Part shown: one piece after another, positions 21,948 to 33,523 of the stretch | Layout of the letters: every line of letters begins with the position of its first letter | Numbering within the stretch: the stretch's first letter is position 1 | Source: Copromyces sp. CBS 386.78 | Lineage: Eukaryota > Ascomycota > Sordariomycetes > Sordariales > Sordariaceae | Assembly: GCA_030685235.1 (NCBI GenBank) | Contig: MU839213.1 | Span: forward strand, 1 to 64,000 | Length of the DNA stretch: 64,000 bases | Direction: 5' to 3' | Made by a program: the position numbers and the translations under genes | Notes under the pieces: model-generated | Databases searched by the model: none | What the model saw: only the letters and a program-made list of their open reading frames with translations | What the model was told of the DNA's origin: nothing

Positions 21948-24900
21948 ATGGTCCAGCCCGGCATCGAGGGCCTGGGCACGCCGCGCACTGCCGTCGGTGA
22001 CGCGACTTTTCTCGACCGCCAACCCGACTTCGACTTGTCCCAAGAGCTCTCCTTCCACTCGCCCTCTAAGGATGCAAACATTGCCCAGCAACTTCGAAAT
22101 GGTAACCGACCGAACCTCTCGACACCACGGGGCACCCGTGCTCCCCGTGCTCCTTTCACGAACCGGCGCAATGTCCAAGCCAACGGCAACATCAACGTGG
22201 GCGGTCCAGAGTTCACACCCCTCCTCAAATCAGCCACGAGAAACAGTGCAAGGCGCCTGCCCGGCAAGGAGAACGGCCGGACGACACCGAATTTCTTGGA
22301 GAGGATAGACGAGGACATTACGCCGTTGCCAAAGCTCAACACCTCGGTATACAGCTCCCACACACCTCTACCCAACGATGCGACCGTTTCCAGCACAGAA
22401 GTGACGACACCAATCACCATAAGGCGGCGAGACGGCGCTAAGGGCCCTTTGGATGCCGGCAACCAACTGTCACTGCGCGAGCAAGAGAACGTTGTCAATA
22501 AGATCGAAAAGGAAAACTTCGGCTTGAAGCTCAAGATTCACTTCCTGGAAGAGGCACTTCGGAAGGCAGGCCCGGGGTTTAGCGAGGCTGCGCTCAAGGA
22601 GAATACGGAGCTCAAGGTCGACAAGGTTACCATGCAGCGAGACCTGCAGCGGTATAAGAAGACCCTTACCTCCGCCGAGAAGGAACTCGAGAAGTACCGA
22701 GCCCAGATGATGGAAATGCAAGAGAAGGCGACCAAGAAGTTTTCAGACGACAACCAGCGTGTCGAACTAGAGCGCTTGCGCCAGTTGGTGGAGGAAAAGG
22801 AAGCCGAGATACGACGACTTCAGCAACTGCTCGAGCAAGGCCAGGGCCAGGGCGAGAACGAGAAGGTTGAGGAGTTACAGGAGCATATCGCCGACTTGGA
22901 GCATGATATTCGACAAAAGGACCTGACCATCGACGAACATGAGGAAGAGGTAGAGGAGTTAAGGGAAAAGGCCGCTGAGTTTGAGGAGCAACTAAAGGAG
23001 GCTCAAGAACGGATCGCCGAATTGGAGGAAAAAGCACCATCTGGTGGAGTGTTACAGGAAGCCCAGGAAACCATCGAGGATCTTCAGCATGATGTTAGGC
23101 GTCTTGAGCAGCAGTTAGACGACATGAAGGACAAGGCGGAGGAGGCCATTTCACAAAAGGACAGGGCGGAGGCGAACTTGCAAGAACTGCAGAATGAAAT
23201 GGCTAACAAGTCGGTCATGACCAAAGGGCTTTCGCGGCAGGTTGAGGAAAAGGTTGCCCGCCTCCAAAGCGAACTCGAGAACGCGCGGCAAGAATGCGTA
23301 ACTATAGCACAACAGCGCGATGCCCAATCCGCCGAAGTTGAGAATCTCAAGTCGACCCTTCGCCAGGTGCAGCAGGAGCGCCAATCACTCGAGCAAACCC
23401 GCGCATCCATGGCAGCTAGGCTGGAACGAGGGCAGGCGCAGCTCGATCAGCTTTCCAGCGAAAAGCAACTTTTGCAGGAGCGTCACGATGCCATGGCAAA
23501 CGAATCTGCCTCTTTGCGACGCGAAATGTCCGGATTGCAGACTGCAGTATCAGCGCTTGAGCTTAACATGGAACGCGAACGGCAGAATGCGCTTAATATC
23601 GAGCAAAACATTCGGGCACAGTACAAAGATGAGATGGACCGTCTGAACAACCATGCCCTCAGTGTCGAACAGAACCTTCGGACCCAATACGCGGAGGAGA
23701 TGAAGCGTCTGAACAATGAAATCTCCGATCTCCAGGCCGAATGCCGCGAAAAAGATAATCTGTACGATAACGACAGTGAGAAGTGGGAAGCCGAGCGTCG
23801 ACAACTGCAATCAGAGCTAAACAGGGCCCAGGAGCGGGCTTCTGGCCTCCAAATGTCACTTGATCAGCTACGGCAGATAGAAGGGAACCTTTCCAACAAG
23901 GAGGCAAGGGTACAGCAGGCTCTTCAGCTGGAGAATGAGCGGCACAAGAGGGAAGAGGCACTTCTGAGCCGCCAAATCCAAGAACTACAACAGAACCTTC
24001 AGTCTCGTCAGGCAATGCTAGAGGAACTCCGGAAGGAAATGCGTCAAGTGCAAGACCAACACCGCCAGACCCAGCTGGATTACCAAGCGCAAACGGACAA
24101 GGTTGCGGCGCTGGAGGATGAAGTAGAGGTCCTGCAGGCTGCTCTGGATGAGGAGTCCGAGAGAGCTGATCAGGATCTCGAACAAATACAAAAAGAATGC
24201 GACGATCTCAAGCAGAAACTTGCTTGTGCTCAGGCCACATCGAATACTACTAGAGCTTCGATGAATGCCTCGAATGCCAATGCCCAGCCGTACAACGAAA
24301 ATGCGGCGAGTTTGAGACTTCAGCTGGCGGATGCCAGCGAGAATCTGGCCCGGATCACGAGAGAAAGGAAACTGCTGCAAGAACGGTATAACAATCTAGA
24401 TGCCGAGGCTCGCTCGCTGAGGATAAACCTATCTCACACCACGGCCGAGCGTGACGAGTTGGAGACGGAGCTTCAGCAATATAAGGACCAAGGTCCTGAC
24501 CAGGACACATTCCAACTTGACCAGGAGAAGCTTAACTTGCGCTCTGCGAAGACAAGATTGGACAATGAAGTCCGTAGGTTAAGAGAAGAGAACCGGTCTC
24601 TTCTTGAGCAACAACGCAGTATACAGAAATCTCTCGAAGAGGAGATCGAGAAGGCGTCTGCTGAAGAAGAGCGCCTCAGCCAGGAAATTCTTCAGCTCCA
24701 AGCAAAGGCTCGCGATTCGTCATCATCGGCGCCGGGGGAGCTGGTGACAGCTCGTCGAACTATTCGCGAACTCGAGCGCCGCATTGCAGAGCTTGAGACA
24801 CAGAAGGCCACTTCTTCTATGTTCCCTAATATCGGCGGAGTTGAAGGCAATCATGAAATCTCCCTCCTGCAACGCGACCTCACTGCTGCAAGGAAGAAGG

Positions 24901-26556
24901 AGATTGAGCTTCTTCAACGCGAGGCCACCCAAAAGGAGACTATCAAGCTGCTCAAGCGACAGGTTGCTGATCTGGAGCGCAAAGTCCACGAAGCGACAAT
25001 CAGCAAGCTTGCGGTCTCTCCTTTGTCCTCCCACGGCGGCTCCGCCCAAAAGAACGAGATCTCGGAACTTCGGCATCAGCTAACCACAGCCCATCAGTCT
25101 ATTTACGACTTGAAGAAAGCTCTCCGTGAAGCTGAGCGCAGGGCCAGTGCCTCAGCGGAAGAAATTCAACGGCAGTTTGAAGATCTCGAAGATGAGAAAA
25201 TGGAGCTCGAGCAGCTCCTTGATGAGGCGCAAATTGCCGCCGAAGAGGCCCAGCAGGCACATGAACAGGCCCTCAAAAAATACAAAGAGCGGAGCGAGAA
25301 GTACAAGCGCGAACGAAATGAACTTGTGGCGGCTTCCGTCGAGGACCAGAAGCAGCGGGCTAACAAGCTCGGCAAGCACCACGCAGCTGATCTCGACAAT
25401 AGCCTCCTAAGCGACATATCTATGTCCCTCGAAGAGCGTCGTGACCTGCACAACATGCTGAAGGAGTCACAACTTGCTGCTGATAAGCTCGATCGCGAGG
25501 TGAGGGAGCAGCGTGAGGCACTCGAGGAGATGATGGCTATTGAAGTCGCGTTGCGCAAGAAGCTCGAGCGGGCGAGAAGCGAACGAGCTGCATACAGGGC
25601 TAGCGCAGAGAAGCTACACCGAGACGTCAAGACGCTTACATGTGAAAAGGAGAAGGCTTTCAGGGAGGCTGAAATGGTGGTCAACGAGGCTGTTGAGGAG
25701 ATCGCCAAGGCTAAGGGCCACGGTCCCCAGGCACTGGTGTACACCCCCAAGGCCAAGGTTGCTGATGGGAGGTTTGACACGGACACGGAAGCCATCATCC
25801 GCGCGGCTGAGGCAGCGGAGAGGAGGCACGAGAAGGAGATCAGGGGGTTGGTGATGCAAATGGAGTGGATGAAGGCATGCTGGGATCGTGAAGCAAGGTT
25901 GAGAAAGGACGCAGCGTTTGCCAAAAGGTATCTGACGTTGGAGGTTCAGATCCGCGATGCTTGGTATGTCACTTTCCCCCTTCCCCCTTTTATTCCATGC
26001 ATGACACATTTCAACTAACCCCATCCCCCCCTAAAACAGCAACAAGGCAGATCTAGCAATCATCAACCGGATCCGCGCCGAACTAGGCGCCAACAACAAC
26101 CCTACTTCCCGCAAAGCCCTCGGTCAACTATCTTCCATCAAGAAGACCCAACAGCAACACGGCCTCCTCACACCCCTCGCGAGTTCGAAGAAACAGCAAC
26201 CAAGAGAAGCCCCAGGCAAACTCCTCAAGAGGGCACTCACAGCTGTCCGTTTCATCGTCCGGATGCGACTCGAGGCCAAGAAGTTTGCCGAGAACGACAA
26301 AGTGCGCCAACGCCTTGCCGATTGCGTGGAGGAGATGGAGCGCGAAGATCGTATCCGTCAAATGCGCGATCAGTGGAGGGCGAATCAGGCCGGTCCCTCG
26401 GGTTCCTCGTCCGGTGATGGCGGTGGCGGTCGTAAGGGAGGCGGCGGCCATGCCCTCGACCATCTTCTTAACAATGGGAAGGGGAAAGGGAAGCAAAAGA
26501 GTACTGGTAGTAGTAGCAGGAGGGATCTCCTGATGATGAGAGGGAGTGTTATCTGA
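21948..26556 (+). CDS. pcpA: Pericentrin/Pcp1-type spindle pole body coiled-coil protein
   Basis: A 1510-residue protein in two exons (21948-25963 and 26040-26556; a 76-nt intron is removed after RDA, giving RDACNKADLAII). Residues 1-170 are basic and Ser/Thr/Pro-rich. Residues about 174-240 (LSLREQENVVNKIEKENFGL, then LKIHFLEEALRKAGPGF) form a CM1 (Cnn_1N) motif, which recruits gamma-tubulin complexes. A very long coiled coil runs to about residue 1290. Near 1300-1440 a PACT-like region (MEWMKACWDREARLRKDAAF, AKRYLTLEV, then a basic helix) should anchor it at the spindle pole body via calmodulin-type binding. CM1 plus PACT fits Pcp1/PcpA better than Mto1/ApsB, which lacks PACT. The ATG has a good context (CCAAAATGG) and the tail is Gly/Ser/Lys-rich. 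Confidence 0.9.
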
Positions 26557-28359
26557 TTATGACATCATACTTCGAAGGGAAAAGAAAAGAGGAGGAAGGA
26601 ACAAACCGGACGGGGATTCATGAAAAGGTTTTGTCAGGTAGAGAGGAGTTTGGTTACTTGTATGGGAGACACGGATGGCATCCTGGTTATGGAGTAGCAA
26701 CGGCTATTGCATGGCAATGACTTACTTGAGTGGTACCCTTCTTCTGGACTTGATTTTATGTATATCACAGTGGCTGTTGTTGTTAGGTTTGTCTCACGAT
26801 GGTCTTTCGGGCGTTCCTGCGGATGTCATACGGGTGGGACTTGTATGGAAGAGGAAGTAGAGGCGTCTTGGGGGCTGTTTCTTCCAAATACCTACTTGGC
26901 TCTCTGTTACGTACACATGTGGTATCCTTGACAGTGTGAAAGACCTTGGGCATATCGTTTCTTGTTATGCTGATCGCGGTTTTCCTTTTCATTTTGGCAG
27001 CTGATCATATGCTGCTTCGACTGGGGGTGTGGGTTAAACAGGCGGAAACGTGCCAGCGTCTTTGAGATGTTTGAGGACAGCGGAATATGATAGTAAACTA
27101 GACAGCGGACGGGTTTCGTACTAAGATTGATTTCTCCCCAAAGAAACCTTTTACTACGCGTCGTCATCCATCGTAACGACTTGGGCTGTCACCTTCAAGG
27201 GGTGCATAATCACGACCTCATCTAACAGGAGCTGCAAGTGTCTAACTTTGGTTCTGGCCTCTACTTAACTGGTCTTTATCACCGAATGTCCATAAAAGCA
27301 TGGGTCACCCAATTATTCAGAGCTCGCAGGAGTGTGTCACGGTAGACTTCCTATCATTGGTCAATTATAATCTATAAAGACGCGTGACAGCTGTGCGGCA
27401 ATCTTAGTCCTCACGCGTTGTACCCGACTTTTCCGTCTACTCTAGAAACTGAGGGAAAGCACTGACAGAAAGGGAACACAGAATAGGCAAGTTCAACCTG
27501 CTGGTAGACAGAAGAAGACGGGATGGGAGAGACTGAACTAACCCACTGTGATTCTAGCTCTACACCACGTCGCATTCCCAGTTTATCTCGTGTGCCCCCA
27601 ATATGTTCATCACACATCCAATGACGCCGCGGTGGAACTATGTGCCCCTGGTGATTATTCCGACACCGCACGCCCCTGAAGAAGAAGACAGGATATTTTT
27701 TGACCCCCAGTCTCCCAGCGCGTTTCGTATTTCATAAATTTCGTCGCCCCTCCCAACCGTGGCTTTCAGTTCGAAAACCCCAAGCCGACCCCACTCGCAA
27801 ATAAGCCAGCAAAAGAGTAGAAAGAAAGAAAACAGGAAGAAAAACAAAAGACACCCAACACCATGGTATAGACAAACAACTCCATCCAATTCTGCATCAG
27901 TTTTTTGGTCGGTCATAATGAAGCGTCCTCTAGGGTTACGAACCCCTTTTGTTCTCTTCATCGGCCCTCACTTGACTCGTGTCCATCGACGTCACATTGA
28001 CGGAGGGAGTCACGAAGTGACTAGTGAAGAAGACCAAGAGAAGTATAGCTCGTAACAAATATGTATAACTCCAAAGCTCCAGGCAAAACTCAGACCAAAG
28101 ACCTGCAAAAGTTGCGGGCCTGGTACTAACAAGATAAGAAATAGGGGAAGAAAGGGAGTCAAGAAAAAGAAGCACTCGCCGGCATTCCCAAGAGGTATCA
28201 TGGAACCAACAAAGGAGGACTATGATACCAAGAGCGTAGATGACCCAACGTGTGATGTAATGGTATTTTTTTTTTCGTCAAACAAAAGTGGGGAATCGGA
28301 CCATAGCAGAAAGCAAACCAAGGGAAGACCGGATAAAAAGAGATTCGTAAACATCAAGA
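26557..28359. other. Convergent 3' intergenic region, no gene seen
   Basis: A 1.8-kb spacer between the 3' ends of the Pcp1-like gene (+) and the Whi5-like gene (-). Only short ORFs without coding character are present. There is a T10-type tract near 28266. No RNA gene or repeat recognised. Confidence 0.6.
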
Positions 28360-29629
28360 CTATTCATCCAACGTGAGACGCCTCCGTGAAACACTGAGCG
28401 GCGTCTTAGCAATTGGCGTCTTCCAAGGCTTCTGCGCCGGACTAGGCGTCATGTGAACGAAGTCGGAAAAGTCGAAGCCAAGGCCGGGGGTATTGGGGAA
28501 CGGATTTCCGCCCCCAGGCGTGGTCATCATAGACGAGGGCAACGCCAACCTGTTGCTGCTCAGAAGCCCCAAGTGCTTGGGCGGTGGAGTCGATGGTGGC
28601 TCCATCAGGAGATGGTGGTTGTGGGCGACATGATTGTTACTGTCGAATCGCCGCTTAGTCGGACGGGCCGGAGACGGCGAGGCTGCCAGATAGAGAAGCA
28701 AATCTGCACCCTCCTCGGTTGTCTTTTCTTGAGTTTGTTGACCTCCCATCGATGCATTCCTCCCCAGAGGCCGTCGAATGGCGGGCAAGGGTGGTTTATT
28801 CTCCTTCTTTCTTCCGCCGAGGACGTTGCGAGTGCGCATTGGCGGCGTCCTTGGCGGCGATACCCGCACGTGAGAGTGTGCAAACGATTGTATGGGGGCG
28901 TCGTTTTCATCGTCCGAGGGATTGGCACCGTAGCCAGGCGAAGCCAGAACCTTGCTCATTTGTCTCGAGGTATCAAACAAGGCCACGTTGGGCCCTGTCG
29001 AGGTAGTGAAATGCCGTTGTCGCTGAGGTTTGACGGGCGACGACTGGGCCAGGTCGTGATGGTCTTTCCAGGAGGCGTGGCTGCCGTACCTGAAGGAACG
29101 GTGAGCGGTGGGTGACTGGCGGAACCTTTTGCTCGGACTCGACATGTTTCGGTCGTACTCGAAGGATGCCAGATACGAGCGCTTGCGGTGACCTGAGCTG
29201 CCGTTGCTGGATCCGATGGCGTCGGAGAAGACGGGAGCCTTGAGTGGTGAGCTCATCAGGCCTCGTGTGGGGTATGGAAGATCGGAAGCGCTGGAAGAGG
29301 AGTCGGACAGGATATCGCCGTCGGCCAGCCTGCTTCGACGCAGCTCTTTTTCGAACCTGGGCTCGATGCTGTCGAGGGTAAGGTCTTCGAGGCCATGTTT
29401 TGTCTTGAACTGAGCTAGGGCAAGGCGGTTCTGGAGTCTTCTGACCATCTGACAGGAGGGAAGAAAGGTTACTAACTAGTCTGTTTTCGAAGGTTTATGA
29501 TGCAATGGAAGGCGAGGATGGGGGAGCGCAAGGAGTTGGATGATGACATACCCTACTGATTTCCACCCTCTTGAGCACCCTATCGGCCACGACCTCTATC
29601 TCATGCTGTTTCTTTGACGGCGACGACAT
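28360..29629 (-). CDS. Whi5/Nrm1-family G1/S transcriptional repressor
   Basis: A 388-residue protein in two exons. Exon 1 (29552-29629) encodes 26 residues starting MSSPSKKQHEIEVVADRVLK. A 103-nt intron with a TTAGTAAC-type branch site is removed, and exon 2 (29448-28360) follows in phase. The junction reads EISR then MVRRLQNRLALAQFKTKHGL, then EDLTLDSIEP. This is the short conserved GTB/Whi5 motif, by which Whi5 and Nrm1 bind SBF/MBF to repress G1/S genes. The rest is disordered and rich in Ser/Thr-Pro CDK-type sites (SSPLK, SSPSKRF, VSPPRTPPMR, TPSPAQKP), as expected for a repressor released by G1-CDK phosphorylation. Starting at the exon 2 ATG would lose part of the helix before the motif, so I prefer the spliced start. 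Confidence 0.78.
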
Positions 29630-32409
29630 GGTCCTTCGATCCGAGATGGCCATGCGCGATGCGGAGTGCCGTCTTTTGCAGAGAAGTGACGCTGCAGTGT
29701 CTGTTTGGCGAGCAATTGCAGTGGGACTTTGTAAAGAGTTTGCAGGTCTCTGGGGATGATTGGGGAGGACGGTCAGTGGTCCCTGGTGAGGGAGGACTGA
29801 CGGGCGCCTAGCTCAACGCAACGGCAGGGCAGCTTAACACGGACACATGGAAGATGCAGGCAGGAGCTGTGCAGCGCAGCAGTATCCGTACCAAGGGAAT
29901 CTGTCACTCAATAACCAAACGGCCTCAAGGGATAGAGGATCCGACGGGGAGCTTGGGAAGGGAGTGCGTGTCGGGTGTCGAGAAGGATCGAAGTGCGAGG
30001 TTCTGGGGTGGTGCCCTCTCGTGGTGGCTGCAGAGAAGGAGATACGTTTGCAATGGAAGGAAATGGAGAGTATCAAGCTGATGGACTTGGGCCTTTACTT
30101 TCCCCCCAGAAGTAAAATGTCTTGCATCAGGCTATCAGGGAGGCTGCGCCGAAAAAAAAGAAGTGAGGAATTGGTTGTCGGGGAGGCCAAGGAACAAGGG
30201 ATCCGTTCGATCCAATGTCAAGGTCAACAGCGCGATGGAAGGGAAAGAAACAAGACGGGACGGAGGTGATTACCATGTCAAGTGTCAAGACTCGACACCC
30301 AGCTTGGCTCCTGCAACAAATTCACCCGGCATTCCTGCGTTGTGAAAAGTGGTCCCCGATAGGTACCTCGTTATCGACAATCTACGCAGAGGTTACCCTC
30401 CCGTTGCATGCTGTTTGCCTGTAGTGTACACAGCAGCATGTGTCTTGAATCTGTTCCAATTGGGACCATACCGACCCACTTCATAGACTTCATCCAATGG
30501 CAGGCAGAATTATCAAGTTTAGCCCGCATTCGAACTTACTATTTCAGGTCAGGAATGCACTCTACTGTACCGGTAGTGGAACGCTTTGCAGTTGATTGCT
30601 TCAGACCTTCTGGCCATTGTGCTACCTACTTCAGCTTAACTTAAGCTTACAACATCTTGACCCTGTCTGAAGTATACAAATATGTGCACCATGTGTAGTC
30701 TCTGCAGGATGTTAACGTTGAATGAATGAGTTGGGTGACCGAGTAACGAAGACTCCATCTAAACCATATCTCGGCAAGAACCATCTATTCTACTCCATGG
30801 ACGGTCTTATCACCGACCCGTTGTGTTGGACAGTACCTGACGTCAAGCTTTCTATATGGTAGACATCTCATTCTATGACCTTGACAACCAGGTGTCATTT
30901 TACTCTATCCCGGCCGCTTGAAAGCTGACAATTTAAGAACATACAGATTGAGGCCAGGACGTTCGCCCTTGAAGTCCGAAGCGAAAAGTTGGAGCCAGAA
31001 GATGTCCAAAGCTCCATGCCCAAGCGAGCATCTCTTAGAGACTTCCTGTTTCTACCTAGTTGTACCACTTTGTGAGTGTTTCAACATCATACTTGCAATG
31101 TTTTGGGGTGACAACCCTACGCCAATCAATGGTGGGACAGAACCAGTCCCAGCGGTTTCCAACGAGGGTTTCACCTGTCGTAAACTCAACAGGAAATGTG
31201 TCTGTGTATCCGTGAACAACGAAACATGCCGTTTGAGTGTAGCGATGTACCCATCGTGAACTATGTCCATCAGCGTGTCAAACTCCATGTAAGACCAGGC
31301 TCTGACAGAAATAAAAGATGGCCCCAGTGGTCCTTGAGCTTATAGCCTATTGTTGTATAGAGTAGGACCATCTTGTTCGATCTGATATGTTGGTTGGTAG
31401 CCTCTGGATGTTCCGCGCAAACCACCCTTGCTAGAGCGTTGAATCATCCTTCGACGCAGAGCTTCTGTAGGCTAAGGTACTCAATGGAAGCAGAGCTTCA
31501 AGCCTCAACGGACCGGAGGCATGCCATTAGAAGGCACAGTCTGCGGGGATCGCTCTTGTATCGCGCGTTCCATCCCATCACGAACTGCCGGCTGCTTCCC
31601 AGTGTTTGGAATTAAGAATCCCGAAAAAGTTCCCGACATATCCTACTGTGGTCAATGTATTTATTGCCAGATGTGGTCGACAGGCTCCATATCCCGTCAT
31701 GATCATCGAACTGCCGCAAAACAATGAGAGAGCCCTAGCCTTGAGACTCTTGAGTTGCATATCGAATGACTTGTGAAAGAGGGCCTGGGAAGAAACAACC
31801 AGTATAGGAACCGAGAAGGAGTGTCCGCCAAAGCAAAAGACGAAGAAGGGATGGAAAGAGTGCCAGGACTAAGACAACGAGTCAGCGACTGGAAAGTTGA
31901 AAAAGGGGTCTCGGGGATGGCCAGTTATGAGAATCCGATGAGCGCGGATTGTTGATGAGTAGCTCCGGCTTCCAGCCTGTCTGCGCTCGGCTGCTAATAA
32001 CTGACTAGTGCCATTCGTACCCGATTTCCGGTCCGCAGTTGGCGCCCGGGTTGCCGGGTTGCCGATCGGCCAGGTCCCAAGCGTGAAACGGAACGGAACC
32101 GCAACGGCGGAAGCCACGAGCATCTCTGATCACTAGGTCGGATAATATGTACGGGATTCGTTGAGGGACGAGCAAAGGCAGATTCTATGGCAAGATACAA
32201 TTGTTCCCGTTTTTGTTTGTACGAATATGAAGTAAAGGAACAATCTGGACAGCAGAACTCCCCCCAGTATTTGCTCCTTTGTAGGCAAAGACCCGCAATT
32301 TCATGCACACTCACATACAGGTACTTGGATGGGCGCGGCACAGGAACTCTCTGCTGTAAATGTATGTACTTTTCCTCATCCTTCGCAACATACCTGGAGG
32401 TGGAGGTAG

Positions 32410-32567
32410 TACACCTCTGCTGGGATGTAACATGTTAGCTTGGTACGGAAACTCTACAAGAAACAGGGACCGAACTGGGGCAAGACCAACCATTTCTAGT
32501 GCAAAAATTAAGGTCCTTTGCCACCCCGAACCACCACGCTAACAAGTTATATCCCAGCAGAGGTGTA
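32410..32567. repeat. Foldback repeat, 33-bp arms
   Basis: Arms 32410-32442 and 32535-32567 are inverted copies with three mismatches, sharing TACACCTCTGCTGGGAT, separated by 92 bp. No clear target duplication and no ORF. It could be a small MITE remnant or a transcribed hairpin. Confidence 0.75.
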
Positions 32568-32638
32568 GGTATTCACAACAGCCCCGTTTCGTTTCCGGCC
32601 ATTGTTGTCTCTTCACAACATGCACATAGTGGTCAACC

Positions 32639-32867
32639 CTATCTCTTTAGCCGTGTAATACGCCATTTTTTTCCCGACCGGGGTCTGGAGCCAATGAGAT
32701 TTGGTAAAACCGAAATGCAACCTTATGGCTACTTCTAGCTACTTTTTGGGTACCTTAGCGATGCGCTATAAGCCCCCTAACAGGAGCACTGACTGTTTAG
32801 GACAAAGGTCCTCAAATGTTTTTATGGGCTGGGAAAAAAATGGCGTATTACACGGCTAAGGAGATAG
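32639..32867. mobile_element. MITE-like element with 37-bp inverted termini
   Basis: Arms 32639-32675 and 32831-32867 are inverted repeats of 37 bp with one mismatch, containing TTAGCCGTGTAATACGCCAT. The 229-bp unit has no ORF. I find no convincing direct duplication just outside the arms. If the true ends are the inner TAGCC, a TA duplication (Tc1/mariner-type) is possible. Confidence 0.72.
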
Positions 32868-33003
32868 TAATGTAGCATAGTACAGGTAAAGGGAGAGAAG
32901 TTCAAAGAGTGTCGCACTGGGTGTTGATCGATACCAAACTGGTCGTAGCTTGCGCACCGCATTACACAAGTGGAATTGGATACAGCTCAAAAGTGTGAGA
33001 GTA

Positions 33004-33523
33004 CGAAAAGGTTAGTTGGCTAGTTTAGAAATGATGCGTGGCTAGTCCCCCCCACTTTTACAGCACGTGCAACCGCCTAGCCCAGCCGCGCCAACCGTGT
33101 ACATCGCTTACGTGCGCGCACACCACCAAATCTACGTCGCTCTTTCACGTGAAGCTATTCATAGTCATCAATCTTACCAATTATCTACTGTTGGGAAGGT
33201 TGATGCTCGAGTCAGAGTTGAGGCTATTTTGGCTGGGGATTCTAGTCAAGTCCCGTCAATACTGGTTGTTATAGTCGGCTAGTTATTATAGTCGGCTGGG
33301 TGGGAATCTAACTTACTAATTCAAAAGCGCGACCGCGATTTGCAGGCGGGAGAATATAGCGTACTCGATAATATTCGATTAAACAATAAGAAAAACAACG
33401 CTTAAAACAATTGCGCAACACTGCTAGGCGGCTGGGCTGGGCGGGCTGGCTGGGCTTACTCAGCTGTAAAAGGGGGGGTGACTAGCCACGCATCATTTCT
33501 ACACTAGCCAACTAACCTTTTCG
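33004..33523. mobile_element. MITE-like element with ~60-bp inverted termini and 9-bp flanks
   Basis: Left end 33004-33063 and right end 33463-33523 are near-perfect inverted repeats starting CGAAAAGGTTAGTTGGCTAG. They differ at one base and by small indels in a C-run (CCCCCCA versus CACCCCCC). Flanks are GTGAGAGTA (32995-33003) and GTGAGCGTA (33524-33532): 8 of 9 bases match, the length made by Mutator-like transposases. The interior has no ORF but contains ATAGTCGGCT twice (33272-33297) and a GGCTGG-rich stretch. Non-autonomous; superfamily inferred from the flank length. Confidence 0.82.

Noticed and set aside
25166..25924. 252-codon minus-strand ORF opposite the Pcp1-like gene
   Set aside because: It is Ser/Leu/Arg-rich antisense translation of coiled-coil codons, with no features of its own.
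28453..29115. 220-codon plus-strand ORF opposite the Whi5-like gene
   Set aside because: Antisense shadow of a conserved coding exon. No domain seen.
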